Assembly (NCBI RefSeq): GCF_002893625.1
Contig: NZ_PKMZ01000001.1
Coordinates: forward strand, 496,001-560,000
Origin: Mangrovicella endophytica
GTDB lineage: Bacteria; Pseudomonadota; Alphaproteobacteria; Rhizobiales; Rhizobiaceae
Length of the DNA: 64,000 bases
Reading direction: 5' to 3'
Shown here: one piece after another, positions 7,925-16,997 of the stretch
Layout of the letters: every line of letters begins with the position of its first letter
Numbering within the stretch: the stretch's first letter is position 1
Notes under the pieces: generated by a model
Databases searched by the model: none
Told to the model about the DNA's origin: nothing
Seen by the model: only the letters and a program-made list of their open reading frames with translations
Translations under genes and position numbers: made by a program

Positions 7925-9787
7925 TCAGCGTGACCGCGACGCAAGCTGCTTCGTGATAATCCCCTCATCCGGCATGCGTTGAGAAAAGGATTGCAGCATC
8001 ACCGTCGTCATCGGCATGTCGGCCGAGCGGGCGAAGTGGTAGCCTTGGCCAAGCACGCAGTCGAGTTCGCGCAGCCGGTCGGCCTGTTCGAGCGTCTCGA
8101 TGCCCTCCGCGACGATGCGCATGTCGAGCTTGCGGGCAATGTCGATCAGCGCCTCGACGATGGCGTTGCTGTAGCGGTCCGTCAGGAGACGGTCGACGAA
8201 GGACTTGTCGATCTTGATGATGTCGACGGGGTAGCTGAGAAGGTGCGTCAGCGACGCATACCCCGTGCCGAAGTCGTCGAGCGCCACCTTCACGCCCTTC
8301 GCGCGCAGGCGCCGCAGCACGTCGGCAATGCCGGCATCGACCCCGTCCATCATCACCGTTTCCGTGACTTCGAGCACGATGTGGTGCAGTGGCACGCCGG
8401 CCGCTCCGAAGGTCTCTTCCAGACGTTGTTCCAGGTCCCTCTGCGCGAAGTCCGCGAATGAGAGGTTGATCCCGACATGCTGGAAAGGAATGCCCATGCC
8501 GAGCCACATCTTCAGATCGGCCGCAACCTGCCTCAACATGCTGCAGGTCAGTCGATAGGCGATATTGGGATCTGAGATGGCGGCCTGAAAGGCGCCGGCC
8601 GACACAATCGTCCCGTCCGGACGCCGCATGCGCGCCAGCGCCTCGAGCCCGATGATCTCGGCCGTGTCGAGCCTCACCAGCGGCTGGTAGTGCGCGATGA
8701 TGCGGTTATCCGACAGTGCCTGGCTGACCTCGCGAATCGAACTGATGCGCTGCGTGATCGTCGTCCGCAGGCTCTGGTCGAAGGGTACATACGAGCCGCG
8801 ATTGATCTCCTTGCCGTGATAGAGGGCGAAGTCGGCATTCTGTTGGAGGCTGTCGGCGTCGATGCCGTCGATACCGCAGACCGCACCGCCGATCGTCACC
8901 TGAGGCACCGCCACCATGTCGCCGTGCTGGAACGGAAAGGCGATGAGATCGACCAGCCGTCCGGCGAGCGCCCTCAGCTCATCGTGGTCACAGTTGCAAT
9001 CGGTGATCAACGCGAACTCGTCGCCCCCGATCCGGAAGGCCATGGCGGCGAAGCCCGAGTGGCGCAGCCGAGCGGCGACCTCCTGGATCAGCCGGTCTCC
9101 GACGGCGTGCCCCATCGTGTCGTTGACCGCCTTCAGGTAGTCGATATCGACCAGAAGCAGACCAAAGCGCGGGTCAGGCTCGGCGAGGCGCTCCGCCATG
9201 GTCTCATCGAAGCGGCGGCGATTCGGCAGTTGCGTCAGCTGGTCGAACTGGGCCAGTTCATCGTTGCGCCGGCGCGTCTGCTCGGCGACCATCGCGATGG
9301 CGCAGAGGTTGGTGCAGGTCTTGACGATGGCCCGCTCGATAGCGCCGGGGCCACGCGGCTCCTTGTAGTAGAAGGCGAAGGTCCCGATGACCTTCCCGTC
9401 CCCATCCTTCACCGGCGTCGACCAGCAGGCCGCAAGGCCGAGAGTCACAGCGAGGCCGGCAAACGGCGCCCAGCGTGGATCATTAGCAATATCGGTGACC
9501 TCGACCGATTGGCCGAAATAGGCAGCGCTGCCGCATGAGCCGACGCCCGGTCCGATGAGAAGGCCATCCAGAGCCGTGGAATAGTGCTCCGGCAGGCTGG
9601 GCGCCGCGACCGGACGCAGCCGGTCACAGCGGTCGACAGACAGGATGGAGCAGGTGACACCCGGCGCAAGCTGTTCGGCGCGGCGGCAGAGAAGCTCGGC
9701 CGTATCGGCCAGGGACATGCCGGTTGCGATCGCCTCGAGTACGTCGCTCTGCAGGCGCTGTAGCTTGGTCGGGTTCCGGTTCGGCAT
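7925..9787 (-). CDS. GAF-GGDEF-EAL c-di-GMP enzyme
   Basis: 620-residue cytosolic signalling protein with an N-terminal GAF sensor (about 20-170), a GGDEF diguanylate cyclase domain (about 180-340, RIGGDEF intact) and an EAL phosphodiesterase domain (about 355-605). EAL active-site elements are present: GLEALAR, INLSFADF, LEVTETV, LDDFGTGYASL, IIKIDKSFV, VAEGIET and GQGYHFAR. The cyclase domain lacks the RxxD product-inhibition site at the usual five-residue spacing before GGDEF. There are no membrane segments. The ATG at 9787 opens a gene standing alone, 175 bp from the kinase gene on the same strand. Confidence 0.95.
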   Translation of the reverse strand: MPNRNPTKLQRLQSDVLEAIATGMSLADTAELLCRRAEQLAPGVTCSILSVDRCDRLRPVAAPSLPEHYSTALDGLLIGPGVGSCGSAAYFGQSVEVTDIANDPRWAPFAGLAVTLGLAACWSTPVKDGDGKVIGTFAFYYKEPRGPGAIERAIVKTCTNLCAIAMVAEQTRRRNDELAQFDQLTQLPNRRRFDETMAERLAEPDPRFGLLLVDIDYLKAVNDTMGHAVGDRLIQEVAARLRHSGFAAMAFRIGGDEFALITDCNCDHDELRALAGRLVDLIAFPFQHGDMVAVPQVTIGGAVCGIDGIDADSLQQNADFALYHGKEINRGSYVPFDQSLRTTITQRISSIREVSQALSDNRIIAHYQPLVRLDTAEIIGLEALARMRRPDGTIVSAGAFQAAISDPNIAYRLTCSMLRQVAADLKMWLGMGIPFQHVGINLSFADFAQRDLEQRLEETFGAAGVPLHHIVLEVTETVMMDGVDAGIADVLRRLRAKGVKVALDDFGTGYASLTHLLSYPVDIIKIDKSFVDRLLTDRYSNAIVEALIDIARKLDMRIVAEGIETLEQADRLRELDCVLGQGYHFARSADMPMTTVMLQSFSQRMPDEGIITKQLASRSR

Positions 9788-9962
9788 GATGGCAACTCAC
9801 GATTCCAGTCAACCGAGAGTAGGGGAAGCGGTGTTACTAGACCTTTGAAGGGTAACGTGGATTAGCCGCAGAGAACGTCGGTGGCAGTGCAAACCGCCAC
9901 TTCGGTTTCCAAAACCTTTTAGATCAGGACTCTATCGCAGCGCAGAAGGGATCTGGCGGATC

Positions 9963-10862
9963 TCAAACGGCGACGAGCGCGCCGTGGTGGCGGATCACCT
10001 GTCCAGCGAGCCTGTTGCCACGGCGGACAGCATCGTCCGGATGGCAGCCTTCAAGCAGCCCTGCAAGGAAGCCCGCGTTGAACGAGTCGCCGGCCCCTGT
10101 CGTGTCGACGGCATCGCTGACGAGCTCGGGCTGGATGACACGTGATGAGCCGTCATCGAGGATCAAGGTTCCGGCCGCCCCGTTCTTCATGACCACCATG
10201 CCGCCGCTCCACCGCCTGTATCGCTCGGCAGCGGCCTCCGGCGAGACATCGCCGAAGGCGGCCGTCTCGTCGTCGAAGCTCGGCAGGCAGATCGTCGCTG
10301 CGCCTGCGGCCGCTTCGATCGTCGTCCTCATCACGGCCGCGTCCGGCCACAGCCGAAGGCGGATATTGGGATCGAACGCCACTATGGCGCCCCTGTTCTT
10401 CGCGTCGGCGAGCGCGCTTACGAGGCGCGCACGATGGGCAGCCGGCAGGATCGCCAAGCTGATGCCTGAGACATAAAGAACGTCCGCTGCGGCGATCGCC
10501 GTACCGAGCGCTTCCTCGTCGTCGGCAAGCGAGCGGGCGGCGCTGCTGTCGCGCCAGTAGGTGAAGCTGCGCTCGGCCCCTTTCAGGGTGATCAGGTAAA
10601 GCCCGGGCGTGCGGCCGGGGAGACGCCTGATATAGCGCGTGTCGATCCCGGACGCCTGGAAGAAGTCCAGCATCTCCCCCGACAGTGCGTCGTCTCCGGT
10701 CGCCGTGAAGTAGGCGACGGTCCAATCTTCGCCGAGGATACGCCGCGCATGCCAGGCGGTGTTGAACGTGTCGCCGGCAAAGCCCTTGCGCAGCAGTCCG
10801 CCCGGCGCGGCCGAGAGTTCGACCATGCATTCGCCGATGCTGAGGAAGAGCTTGCCGGGCAT
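9963..10862 (-). CDS. kdgK: PfkB-family sugar kinase, probably 2-dehydro-3-deoxygluconokinase
   Basis: 299-residue ribokinase/PfkB-family kinase. The N terminus FLSIGECMVELS and FAGDTFNTAWHARR matches KdgK-type enzymes, which phosphorylate 2-keto-3-deoxygluconate in the Entner-Doudoroff/uronate pathway. The catalytic signature DTTGAGDSFNAGFLAGLLEG carries the anion hole and base Asp near residue 250. No pathway neighbours are present, so the exact sugar is inferred from family resemblance. It lies 79 bp downstream of the DUF2793 gene on the same strand and may be co-transcribed with it. Confidence 0.85.
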   Translation of the reverse strand: MPGKLFLSIGECMVELSAAPGGLLRKGFAGDTFNTAWHARRILGEDWTVAYFTATGDDALSGEMLDFFQASGIDTRYIRRLPGRTPGLYLITLKGAERSFTYWRDSSAARSLADDEEALGTAIAAADVLYVSGISLAILPAAHRARLVSALADAKNRGAIVAFDPNIRLRLWPDAAVMRTTIEAAAGAATICLPSFDDETAAFGDVSPEAAAERYRRWSGGMVVMKNGAAGTLILDDGSSRVIQPELVSDAVDTTGAGDSFNAGFLAGLLEGCHPDDAVRRGNRLAGQVIRHHGALVAV

Positions 10863-10941
10863 GCCAGATCCTTTGCCGATGTCGGAGCGCAGCAGCTATA
10901 GCTTCCGCCCGCACCCTCGCCAACGGGGAGGCACCGGTGGC

Positions 10942-12258
10942 TCAGGCGAGAACACCGATTACCGAGACGAGGGTGGTTCCCAGAGCGCCGGCGGGGCCGC
11001 CCTCCCGCACAAAGATCAGGTTGGAGTCCGAGACGGGCGAGGCGTTCGTGCAGGGCATCGTCACTATACCATTGTTCAACGCGCCACTTTCAAGGCTGTT
11101 GGTGAGGGCGAAGGAGCCTGCCTCGGCGGTCGGCGACAGCGAAAGGCTGACAAGAGCCGTCCCGGCGGAGCCGATCTTCACGACCAGACCGGCCTGACGG
11201 AATGCCGTGCCGAGTCGCGCCGTCAGCATAGGCGAGATGTCGAGAGCGAACCCGCCCGCGGGCGCATAGGCGACCGGATCCCCGATCTGGATGGTCTCGC
11301 CGGCCGCCCACCCGGCGACGTCCGCCGCGTTGTGCACCTGAAGCTGGTTGGTGGCCGGGTTGGACTTGATCCAGGCGGGTTGCTCGGGCGATTTCGAGAC
11401 GTTCCAGACGCGCACCATCGAGACGTTGCGCATTATGGTGCTGAAGAACAGCGGTGCGGCATTCGTCGTCATCGTCAGGAGATCGCCGGCGCGGCTCGCG
11501 AGCACCGCCTGGCGGGGCGATGGCGAACGCGCGACATCGTTGCGGTAGATCGAGATCTGGCCGTCGCCACCGGGTGTAAAGATCAGCCCCGCCACCGGCT
11601 TGGCCGTCGCCGCATGTTGCAGTCCAGCTGGCAGGCGGACGGCGCCGCTGAGCCGGTCGACGACCAGCGCATCCTTCCACGCCGCACCGTCCGGACTGAC
11701 CTTGACGCGCAGGTCGTCGCTTGCCGCTGTGCCGATCTCCGCGCGCCCGCCATAGCCGGTCTGGAAGAGGAGGCTTGCGGTGTCGGCTGCGGCAGCCTTG
11801 TTCAGCTTCAGGCGGTGGCTGCCGCCCTGATGATCGAAAAGGACGGCTTCGCTCTTTACAGCGAGGCGATTGTGCTCATCGGCGAGCGTGTTGACGCCGA
11901 CGAGCGGCGCCGGGTTCAGCGACGTCTCGGCCACCCATTCGGCGCCATCGAAGCGCAGGAAAGCGCCTTCATCCGCGACAAAGCTGCGCCAGCCGAGCGC
12001 CGGGCGTAAAAAGGTCCAGGCGCCTTCCTGCCAGGCCGCTATGTGCTGCGCCTGGCCGGCCCAATCATCGGTTGCGCCCGCGGCAACGATGTAGCGCCCT
12101 CCGTCCGGCGGCTCGGCAGGGGGCGAAGCGAGCGACCGCGTGACGACGGACAGCTGCACGGCCGCGTCCAGCCGCTGCAGCGCTTCGTTGACGGTCAGGT
12201 GCTTCTGCGCCTGCGCCGGGAACAGGTAGGGAAGGGCGAGATGCGGGGTCGTATCCAT
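10942..12258 (-). CDS. DUF2793 domain-containing protein
   Basis: 438-residue protein that opens with the DUF2793 signature TPHLALPYLFPAQAQKHLTV followed by NEALQRLD. This domain is frequent in rhizobial genomes and in phage or gene-transfer-agent tail regions, where it suggests a surface or fibre protein. The rest is beta-rich and Gly/Ala-rich (for instance the YGGRAEIGT and ISIYRND segments), consistent with a repetitive beta fold. No signal peptide or membrane span is visible. No other phage gene lies nearby; instead it follows the rhamnose genes rfbCBD on the same strand, 69 bp after rfbD. Function unknown. Confidence 0.8.
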   Translation of the reverse strand: MDTTPHLALPYLFPAQAQKHLTVNEALQRLDAAVQLSVVTRSLASPPAEPPDGGRYIVAAGATDDWAGQAQHIAAWQEGAWTFLRPALGWRSFVADEGAFLRFDGAEWVAETSLNPAPLVGVNTLADEHNRLAVKSEAVLFDHQGGSHRLKLNKAAAADTASLLFQTGYGGRAEIGTAASDDLRVKVSPDGAAWKDALVVDRLSGAVRLPAGLQHAATAKPVAGLIFTPGGDGQISIYRNDVARSPSPRQAVLASRAGDLLTMTTNAAPLFFSTIMRNVSMVRVWNVSKSPEQPAWIKSNPATNQLQVHNAADVAGWAAGETIQIGDPVAYAPAGGFALDISPMLTARLGTAFRQAGLVVKIGSAGTALVSLSLSPTAEAGSFALTNSLESGALNNGIVTMPCTNASPVSDSNLIFVREGGPAGALGTTLVSVIGVLA

Positions 12259-12327
12259 GGCGGGCCTCGTTGCTCGCCGTGACGATAGCGTTGCCTCAGA
12301 TGCCGGGGATAACCCGCCGGCGATCTG

Positions 12328-13209
12328 TCACCGGCCGAGAAGTGCGGCGACGCAGCGCCGCGTCCCGTCCTGCCAGTCCGGCAGCGAATGACCGAAGGTC
12401 GAGCGGAAGCGGGCGTTTGACAAACGCGAATTCGCCGGCCGCCGCGCCGGCGTCGGATATTCTGCCGTAGTGATCGGCTGGACGACCGCAGAAGGCCCGC
12501 CAAGCCCCCGCGACGCCGCGAAGATCGCTTCAGCAAAGCCGGCCCAGCTCGTCTCGCCGCTCCCGGTCATGTGGAACACGCCGCGCCAGGACGAGCCCTG
12601 CGGATCGGCTGCGATCTGCTGCAGCACGATTGCGATCGCCGCGGCGATATCGCCCGCATGGGTCGGCGTACCCTGCTGGTCGGCGACGACACGCACGGTG
12701 TCGCGATCGGCGGCAAGCCTCAGCATCGTCTTCACGAAGTTCGCGCCATACGGGCTGTAAACCCAGGCGGTGCGCAGGATCACATGTGCAGGGTTGGCGG
12801 CGGCAACGGCTTGTTCGCCCGCAAGCTTCGAGCGTCCGTAGACGCTCGTCGGCCCGACGATGTCGGCCTCCTGATAAGGCTCGGTCTTGTCACCGGGGAA
12901 GACGTAGTCGGTCGACAGATGCACGATGGGAATACCGCCCGCCGCCGCTGCGGCGGCAACGGCGCCAGCACCGTCGCGGTTGACTGCGAAGGCTGCGGTC
13001 TCGTCGCTCTCGGCCTTGTCGACGGCTGTGTAAGCCGCTGCATTGACCACGGCGTGCGGCTGCACGTCCTCGATCGCAGCGGCCACGGAGGCAGGATCTG
13101 CAAGGTCGAGCCTCGGCCGTCCGACGGCGACGATCTCGATCTCGGGAGATGACAGGGCCTGCAGGGACTGTGAGACCTGCCCGGCCGTGCCGGTGACGAG
13201 AACGCGCAT
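12328..13209 (-). CDS. rfbD: dTDP-4-dehydrorhamnose reductase RfbD
   Basis: 293-residue short-chain dehydrogenase that makes dTDP-L-rhamnose in the last step of the pathway. N-terminal NAD(P)-binding MRVLVTGTAGQVSQSL, the VVNAAAYTAVDKAE segment, and catalytic Tyr-Lys in SVYGRSKLAGE, with HLSTDYVFPG before it, are all present. Start ATG 13209 lies only 4 bases after the rfbB stop, so rfbC-rfbB-rfbD is one operon. Confidence 0.95.
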   Translation of the reverse strand: MRVLVTGTAGQVSQSLQALSSPEIEIVAVGRPRLDLADPASVAAAIEDVQPHAVVNAAAYTAVDKAESDETAAFAVNRDGAGAVAAAAAAGGIPIVHLSTDYVFPGDKTEPYQEADIVGPTSVYGRSKLAGEQAVAAANPAHVILRTAWVYSPYGANFVKTMLRLAADRDTVRVVADQQGTPTHAGDIAAAIAIVLQQIAADPQGSSWRGVFHMTGSGETSWAGFAEAIFAASRGLGGPSAVVQPITTAEYPTPARRPANSRLSNARFRSTFGHSLPDWQDGTRRCVAALLGR

Positions 13210-13213
13210 CGCC

Positions 13214-14275
13214 TCAGCGCGCCGTCGAGCCGAGTCGCTCGCCGGAATAGCGCGACTGCCGGATCGGTCCCCACCAGCTCTCGTTCTCGATGAACCAGCG
13301 GACGGTCTTTTCGAGGCCGGTTTCGAAGGTCTCCTCGGCTCGCCAGCCGAGCTCCTGCTCGATGCGCGTGGCGTCGATAGCGTAGCGCATGTCATGACCC
13401 GGGCGATCGGTCACGAAGCGGATCAGCTCCCGGCGCGAGCCGCCGCCGGCTTGCGGCGCCAGACGATCGAGCGTGTCGCAGATCGCTTCCACGACGCTCA
13501 GATTGCTGCGCTCGTTGCGGCCGCCGATATTGTAGGACCGGCCGGGCTGCCCGCTGGTTGCGACGAGCGCCAGCGCCCGCGCGTGATCGTCGACATAGAG
13601 CCAGTCGCGCACGTTTTCGCCGCGGCCGTAGACGGGCAGGGGCTTGCCCTCCAGCCCGTTCAGGATCGTCAGCGGGATCAGCTTTTCCGGAAAGTGGTAC
13701 GGCCCGTAATTGTTGGAGCAGTTCGAGAGCACGACCGGCAGATGATAGGTGTGGTGCCAGGCCATCGCGAGATGATCGGACGCCGCCTTCGACGCCGAAT
13801 AGGGTGAGGAGGGCGCATAGGGCGTCTCCTCGGTAAAGAGCCCGCCATCCAGCGGCAGCTGGCCATAAACCTCGTCGGTCGAGATGTGATGGAAGCGGAA
13901 CCGGCTCTGCCGGTCTGCCGGCAGCGACATCCAATATTCCCGCGCGGCCTCGAGGAGCTGGAACGTGCCGACGATGTTGGTCTGGATGAAGGCGGCCGGC
14001 CCGTCGATCGAGCGGTCGACATGGCTCTCGGCCGCCAGATGCATGACGATGTCGATCGCCTCGCTCCGCAGCAGCTCCGCTACCGTCGCACGGTCCGCGA
14101 TATCGGCCTGGACGAAGCGGTAGCGCGGACTGTCCGCGACCGGATCGAGGGAGGAGAGGCTGGCGGCGTAGGTCAGCTTGTCGAGATTGACGACGCGGTG
14201 CTCGGTGTTGCGAACGAGATGCCGACACACCGCCGATCCGATGAAGCCGGCGCCGCCGGTGACAAGGATGTTCAC
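13214..14275 (-). CDS. rfbB: dTDP-glucose 4,6-dehydratase RfbB
   Basis: 353-residue extended short-chain dehydrogenase converting dTDP-glucose to dTDP-4-keto-6-deoxyglucose. It shows [15 protein letters not shown] (NAD binding), [12 protein letters not shown], the catalytic HISTDEVYG and the [10 protein letters not shown] Tyr-x-x-x-Lys motif. Its ATG overlaps the rfbC stop by 4 bases (ATGA). Second gene of the dTDP-rhamnose operon. Confidence 0.97.
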   Translation of the reverse strand: MNILVTGGAGFIGSAVCRHLVRNTEHRVVNLDKLTYAASLSSLDPVADSPRYRFVQADIADRATVAELLRSEAIDIVMHLAAESHVDRSIDGPAAFIQTNIVGTFQLLEAAREYWMSLPADRQSRFRFHHISTDEVYGQLPLDGGLFTEETPYAPSSPYSASKAASDHLAMAWHHTYHLPVVLSNCSNNYGPYHFPEKLIPLTILNGLEGKPLPVYGRGENVRDWLYVDDHARALALVATSGQPGRSYNIGGRNERSNLSVVEAICDTLDRLAPQAGGGSRRELIRFVTDRPGHDMRYAIDATRIEQELGWRAEETFETGLEKTVRWFIENESWWGPIRQSRYSGERLGSTAR

Positions 14276-14850
14276 GCGCGTTTCTCTTGATCGAAGGTGA
14301 AGACCAGGGTCGTCTCTGCCAGCGGCTTGGCCGCGGCGTCCTTGGCCGACAGGGTGGGTTCACGTCCCGCGAGCCGCCAGTCGATGCCGATGGCCGGATC
14401 GCTCCACAGGATGGAGCGGTCATGCGCTGCCGAATAGGGCGCCGATACCTTGTAGAAGACCTCCGTATCCGGCTCCAGTGTGACGAAGCCGTGGGCAAAG
14501 CCGGCGGGAACGAGGATCTGGTTGAAGGCTGCGGCCGAGACCTCCAGTGACACCCAGCGACCGAAGGTCGGTGAACCCTCGCGGATGTCCACGGCGACGT
14601 CGAGGATGCTGCCCTTGAGCACGCGCACCAGCTTGGCCTGCGCGAAGGGCGGTTCCTGATAGTGCAGCCCGCGCAGCGTGCCGACAGCGGCCGAAAACGA
14701 CTGGTTGTCCTGAACCCAGTCCGCCGCGATGCCCGCCTCGTCGAAGCGCTGGCGGCTGAAGGTCTCGGAGAAGAAGCCGCGGTCGTCGCCGAATTTCATC
14801 GGCACGATCTCGACGACCTCGGGCAAGGCGAGCGGATTGATCTGCAACAT
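14272..14850 (-). CDS. rfbC: dTDP-4-dehydrorhamnose 3,5-epimerase RfbC
   Basis: 192-residue cupin-fold epimerase. Signatures are [28 protein letters not shown] with the catalytic His, and [12 protein letters not shown] 14850 is chosen because it begins the conserved [14 protein letters not shown] segment; ORF sequence further upstream is not conserved. It is the first gene of the rfbCBD operon and is transcribed away from rfbA across a 185-bp gap. Confidence 0.96.
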   Translation of the reverse strand: MLQINPLALPEVVEIVPMKFGDDRGFFSETFSRQRFDEAGIAADWVQDNQSFSAAVGTLRGLHYQEPPFAQAKLVRVLKGSILDVAVDIREGSPTFGRWVSLEVSAAAFNQILVPAGFAHGFVTLEPDTEVFYKVSAPYSAAHDRSILWSDPAIGIDWRLAGREPTLSAKDAAAKPLAETTLVFTFDQEKRA

Positions 14851-15035
14851 GAGCCTTCCTGGCGAGGGTCCGGTCTGTCGCAATCGCTTGTGCGTGATCT
14901 TGTTCAGGCACGCAATGGGCCGGCTGAAGTCGATGCTGGCGCAAGGACGCGGTTGGCGCGCGCGGTACTGGAATATCGGTGGCGAAGGCGTTACCAACCG
15001 GCTGACGGAAGCGGTCGTTGTCCAAGGAGCTGCAC

Positions 15036-15908
15036 GTGAAGGGCATCATTCTGGCAGGCGGAAGCGGCACGCGGCTGCATCCCATGACGCTGACGACCTC
15101 GAAGCAGCTTCTGCCCGTCTACGACAAGCCGATGATCTATTATCCACTGTCGACTTTGATGCTGGCGGGCATCCGCGACATCCTTGTCATCTCGACGCCG
15201 CATGATCTGCCGCGCTTCCGTGCGCTGCTTGGCTCCGGCGACCGCTGGGGCATGCGCTTCACCTATGAGGAACAGCCCAGCCCGGACGGTCTGGCGCAGG
15301 CCTACATGATCGGCGAGGAGTTCGTCGGCGGTGAGCCTTCGGCGCTGGTGCTGGGCGACAACCTCTTTTACGGCCACGGCCTGCCGGATCTGCTCGGTCG
15401 CGCCGCCACCCGAAGTGAAGGCGCCAGCGTCTTCGCCTATCATGTCGCCGATCCCGAACGCTACGGCGTCGTCTGCTTCGACGACGAGCGTCGCGCTATC
15501 TCCATCGAGGAGAAGCCACAGAACCCGGCCTCGAACTGGGCCGTGACCGGCCTCTATTTCTATGATGGCCGAGCGTCGGAGATCGCCCGCGGGCTGAAGC
15601 CATCGGCGCGCGGCGAATACGAGATTACCGACCTCAACAAGGTCTATCTGGAAGAAGGCAAGCTGTCGGTCGAGACGATGGGCCGAGGGTTCGCTTGGCT
15701 CGACACGGGCACGCCGGATTCGCTGCTGGAGGCGGCGGAGTTCGTGCGCACGTTGGAGCATCGGCAGGGCTTCAAGATCGCCTGTCCGGAGGAGGTGGCG
15801 TTCCACCAGGGCTTCATCGACGCCGATGCGCTGCGGGCGCTTGGCCGCGAACTCGGCAAGAGCGCTTATGGACGTTATCTCACCCGCCTGGCCGATGACG
15901 GCCTCTAA
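15036..15908 (+). CDS. rfbA: Glucose-1-phosphate thymidylyltransferase RfbA
   Basis: 290-residue nucleotidyltransferase making dTDP-glucose, the first step toward dTDP-rhamnose. Conserved elements: [43 protein letters not shown] and EYEITDLN. I choose GTG 15036 because AAGGAG sits 6 bases upstream; a TTG at 15018 would place that site inside the gene. The four rhamnose genes are split: rfbA is divergent from rfbCBD. Confidence 0.96.
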   Translation: MKGIILAGGSGTRLHPMTLTTSKQLLPVYDKPMIYYPLSTLMLAGIRDILVISTPHDLPRFRALLGSGDRWGMRFTYEEQPSPDGLAQAYMIGEEFVGGEPSALVLGDNLFYGHGLPDLLGRAATRSEGASVFAYHVADPERYGVVCFDDERRAISIEEKPQNPASNWAVTGLYFYDGRASEIARGLKPSARGEYEITDLNKVYLEEGKLSVETMGRGFAWLDTGTPDSLLEAAEFVRTLEHRQGFKIACPEEVAFHQGFIDADALRALGRELGKSAYGRYLTRLADDGL

Positions 15909-16002
15909 TCGCGTCCCGGCATCGACGGCCTAGAGCCGGCGGCCGTAAAAGGGACGCAAGCTGCTGCGATCTGCGGGGCGAATCGAGAGCGGTTTCCATC
16001 CC

Positions 16003-16929
16003 TTGAACGTCCAACATCTGCCGCAGCGGAACGACGCGGACCTGCCCATCGCCGTCTTCGTCCATGTTCATTATCCCGACGTCTGGGCGCAGATGGCGGA
16101 GTTGCTCTCTGCGCGGCTCGACACGCCATTTCGGCTCGTATTGACCTCGCCGCATGAGCCGCAGAGCCTGACGGCGCCTCGCACGCCGCATCTCCGTGAC
16201 CTGACGATGCTGCCGACGGACAATCACGGACGCGACATGCGCCCGTTCCTGCAGGCCTTCCGTGTCACGCAGGGCTACGAGATCGGGCTCAAGCTCCACA
16301 CCAAGCGCTCGCCGCATCGGTCCGACGGCAGTGCCTGGCGGGACGCGATGCTGGAGACGCTGCTGCCGCCTGAGGGCGCCGACATCATTGTCGCCGCCAT
16401 GGGCCGCCGGCCGCCCGTTGGCCTCGTCGCACCGACGGGGCTGCTGCTGCCGTTGTCTGGCTGGATGGGACGCAACGGGAGAGGCGTGGCGTGTGCCGCC
16501 ACGGCACTGGGTGTGCCGCTCCGCGACGCAGCTATCAAGGACGCCGTCTTTCCCGCCGGCTCGATGTTCTGGTTCCGCCGCGAGGCCATTGCGCCATTCG
16601 CGGCGCCGCAACTGGCCGATATGTTCGAGCCGGAGCGGCGCCAGTATGACGGCACCTTCGCCCACGCGCTGGAGCGTCTCTTTGCGATCGTCGCCGAGCA
16701 GCGTGGCTACGCCGCCGTAACCGCCGGGGCGCTTCTCGCCGCGGGCGATGCCGCCGACGTCGAAGATGTGGTCAGGCGCTCCCGGAGTGAGAGGGCCGAT
16801 GCGTTGCTGCGGTCCCGCTCGCCGCTGGTGCGACTGGTCGAGGAGAGGATGCCATCGCTTCTGCGCGCCTACTGGCATCTGCCGGACGGCGTGAAGCTGA
16901 TGATCCGGCGCCGGCTGCTCGGCGGCTGA
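16003..16929 (+). CDS. RgpF-like rhamnan synthesis F family protein
   Basis: 308-residue protein of the rhamnan synthesis F (RgpF) family, linked to rhamnose polymer assembly or transfer. Family segments: IAVFVHVHYPDVW at the N terminus, NHGRDMRPFL, and LKLHTKRSPHR. The second half is more variable, ending in basic helices. The start is uncertain: TTG 16003 is the only start codon before the conserved IAVFVHVHY strand, with a weak ribosome site. It lies 94 bp behind rfbA on the same strand, consistent with the use of dTDP-rhamnose. Confidence 0.8.
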   Translation: MNVQHLPQRNDADLPIAVFVHVHYPDVWAQMAELLSARLDTPFRLVLTSPHEPQSLTAPRTPHLRDLTMLPTDNHGRDMRPFLQAFRVTQGYEIGLKLHTKRSPHRSDGSAWRDAMLETLLPPEGADIIVAAMGRRPPVGLVAPTGLLLPLSGWMGRNGRGVACAATALGVPLRDAAIKDAVFPAGSMFWFRREAIAPFAAPQLADMFEPERRQYDGTFAHALERLFAIVAEQRGYAAVTAGALLAAGDAADVEDVVRRSRSERADALLRSRSPLVRLVEERMPSLLRAYWHLPDGVKLMIRRRLLGG

Positions 16930-16997
16930 CCGTCGCTGGAGCCTTGGCGGTGGCACGGCGCGCCCGAGCCGTGGCAATCGCGAGCCGGCGGCTTGTC

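Noticed and set aside
10942-12258. Prophage or gene-transfer-agent region
   Set aside because: Only the DUF2793 protein hints at phage; there are no terminase, portal, capsid, tail or integrase genes nearby.
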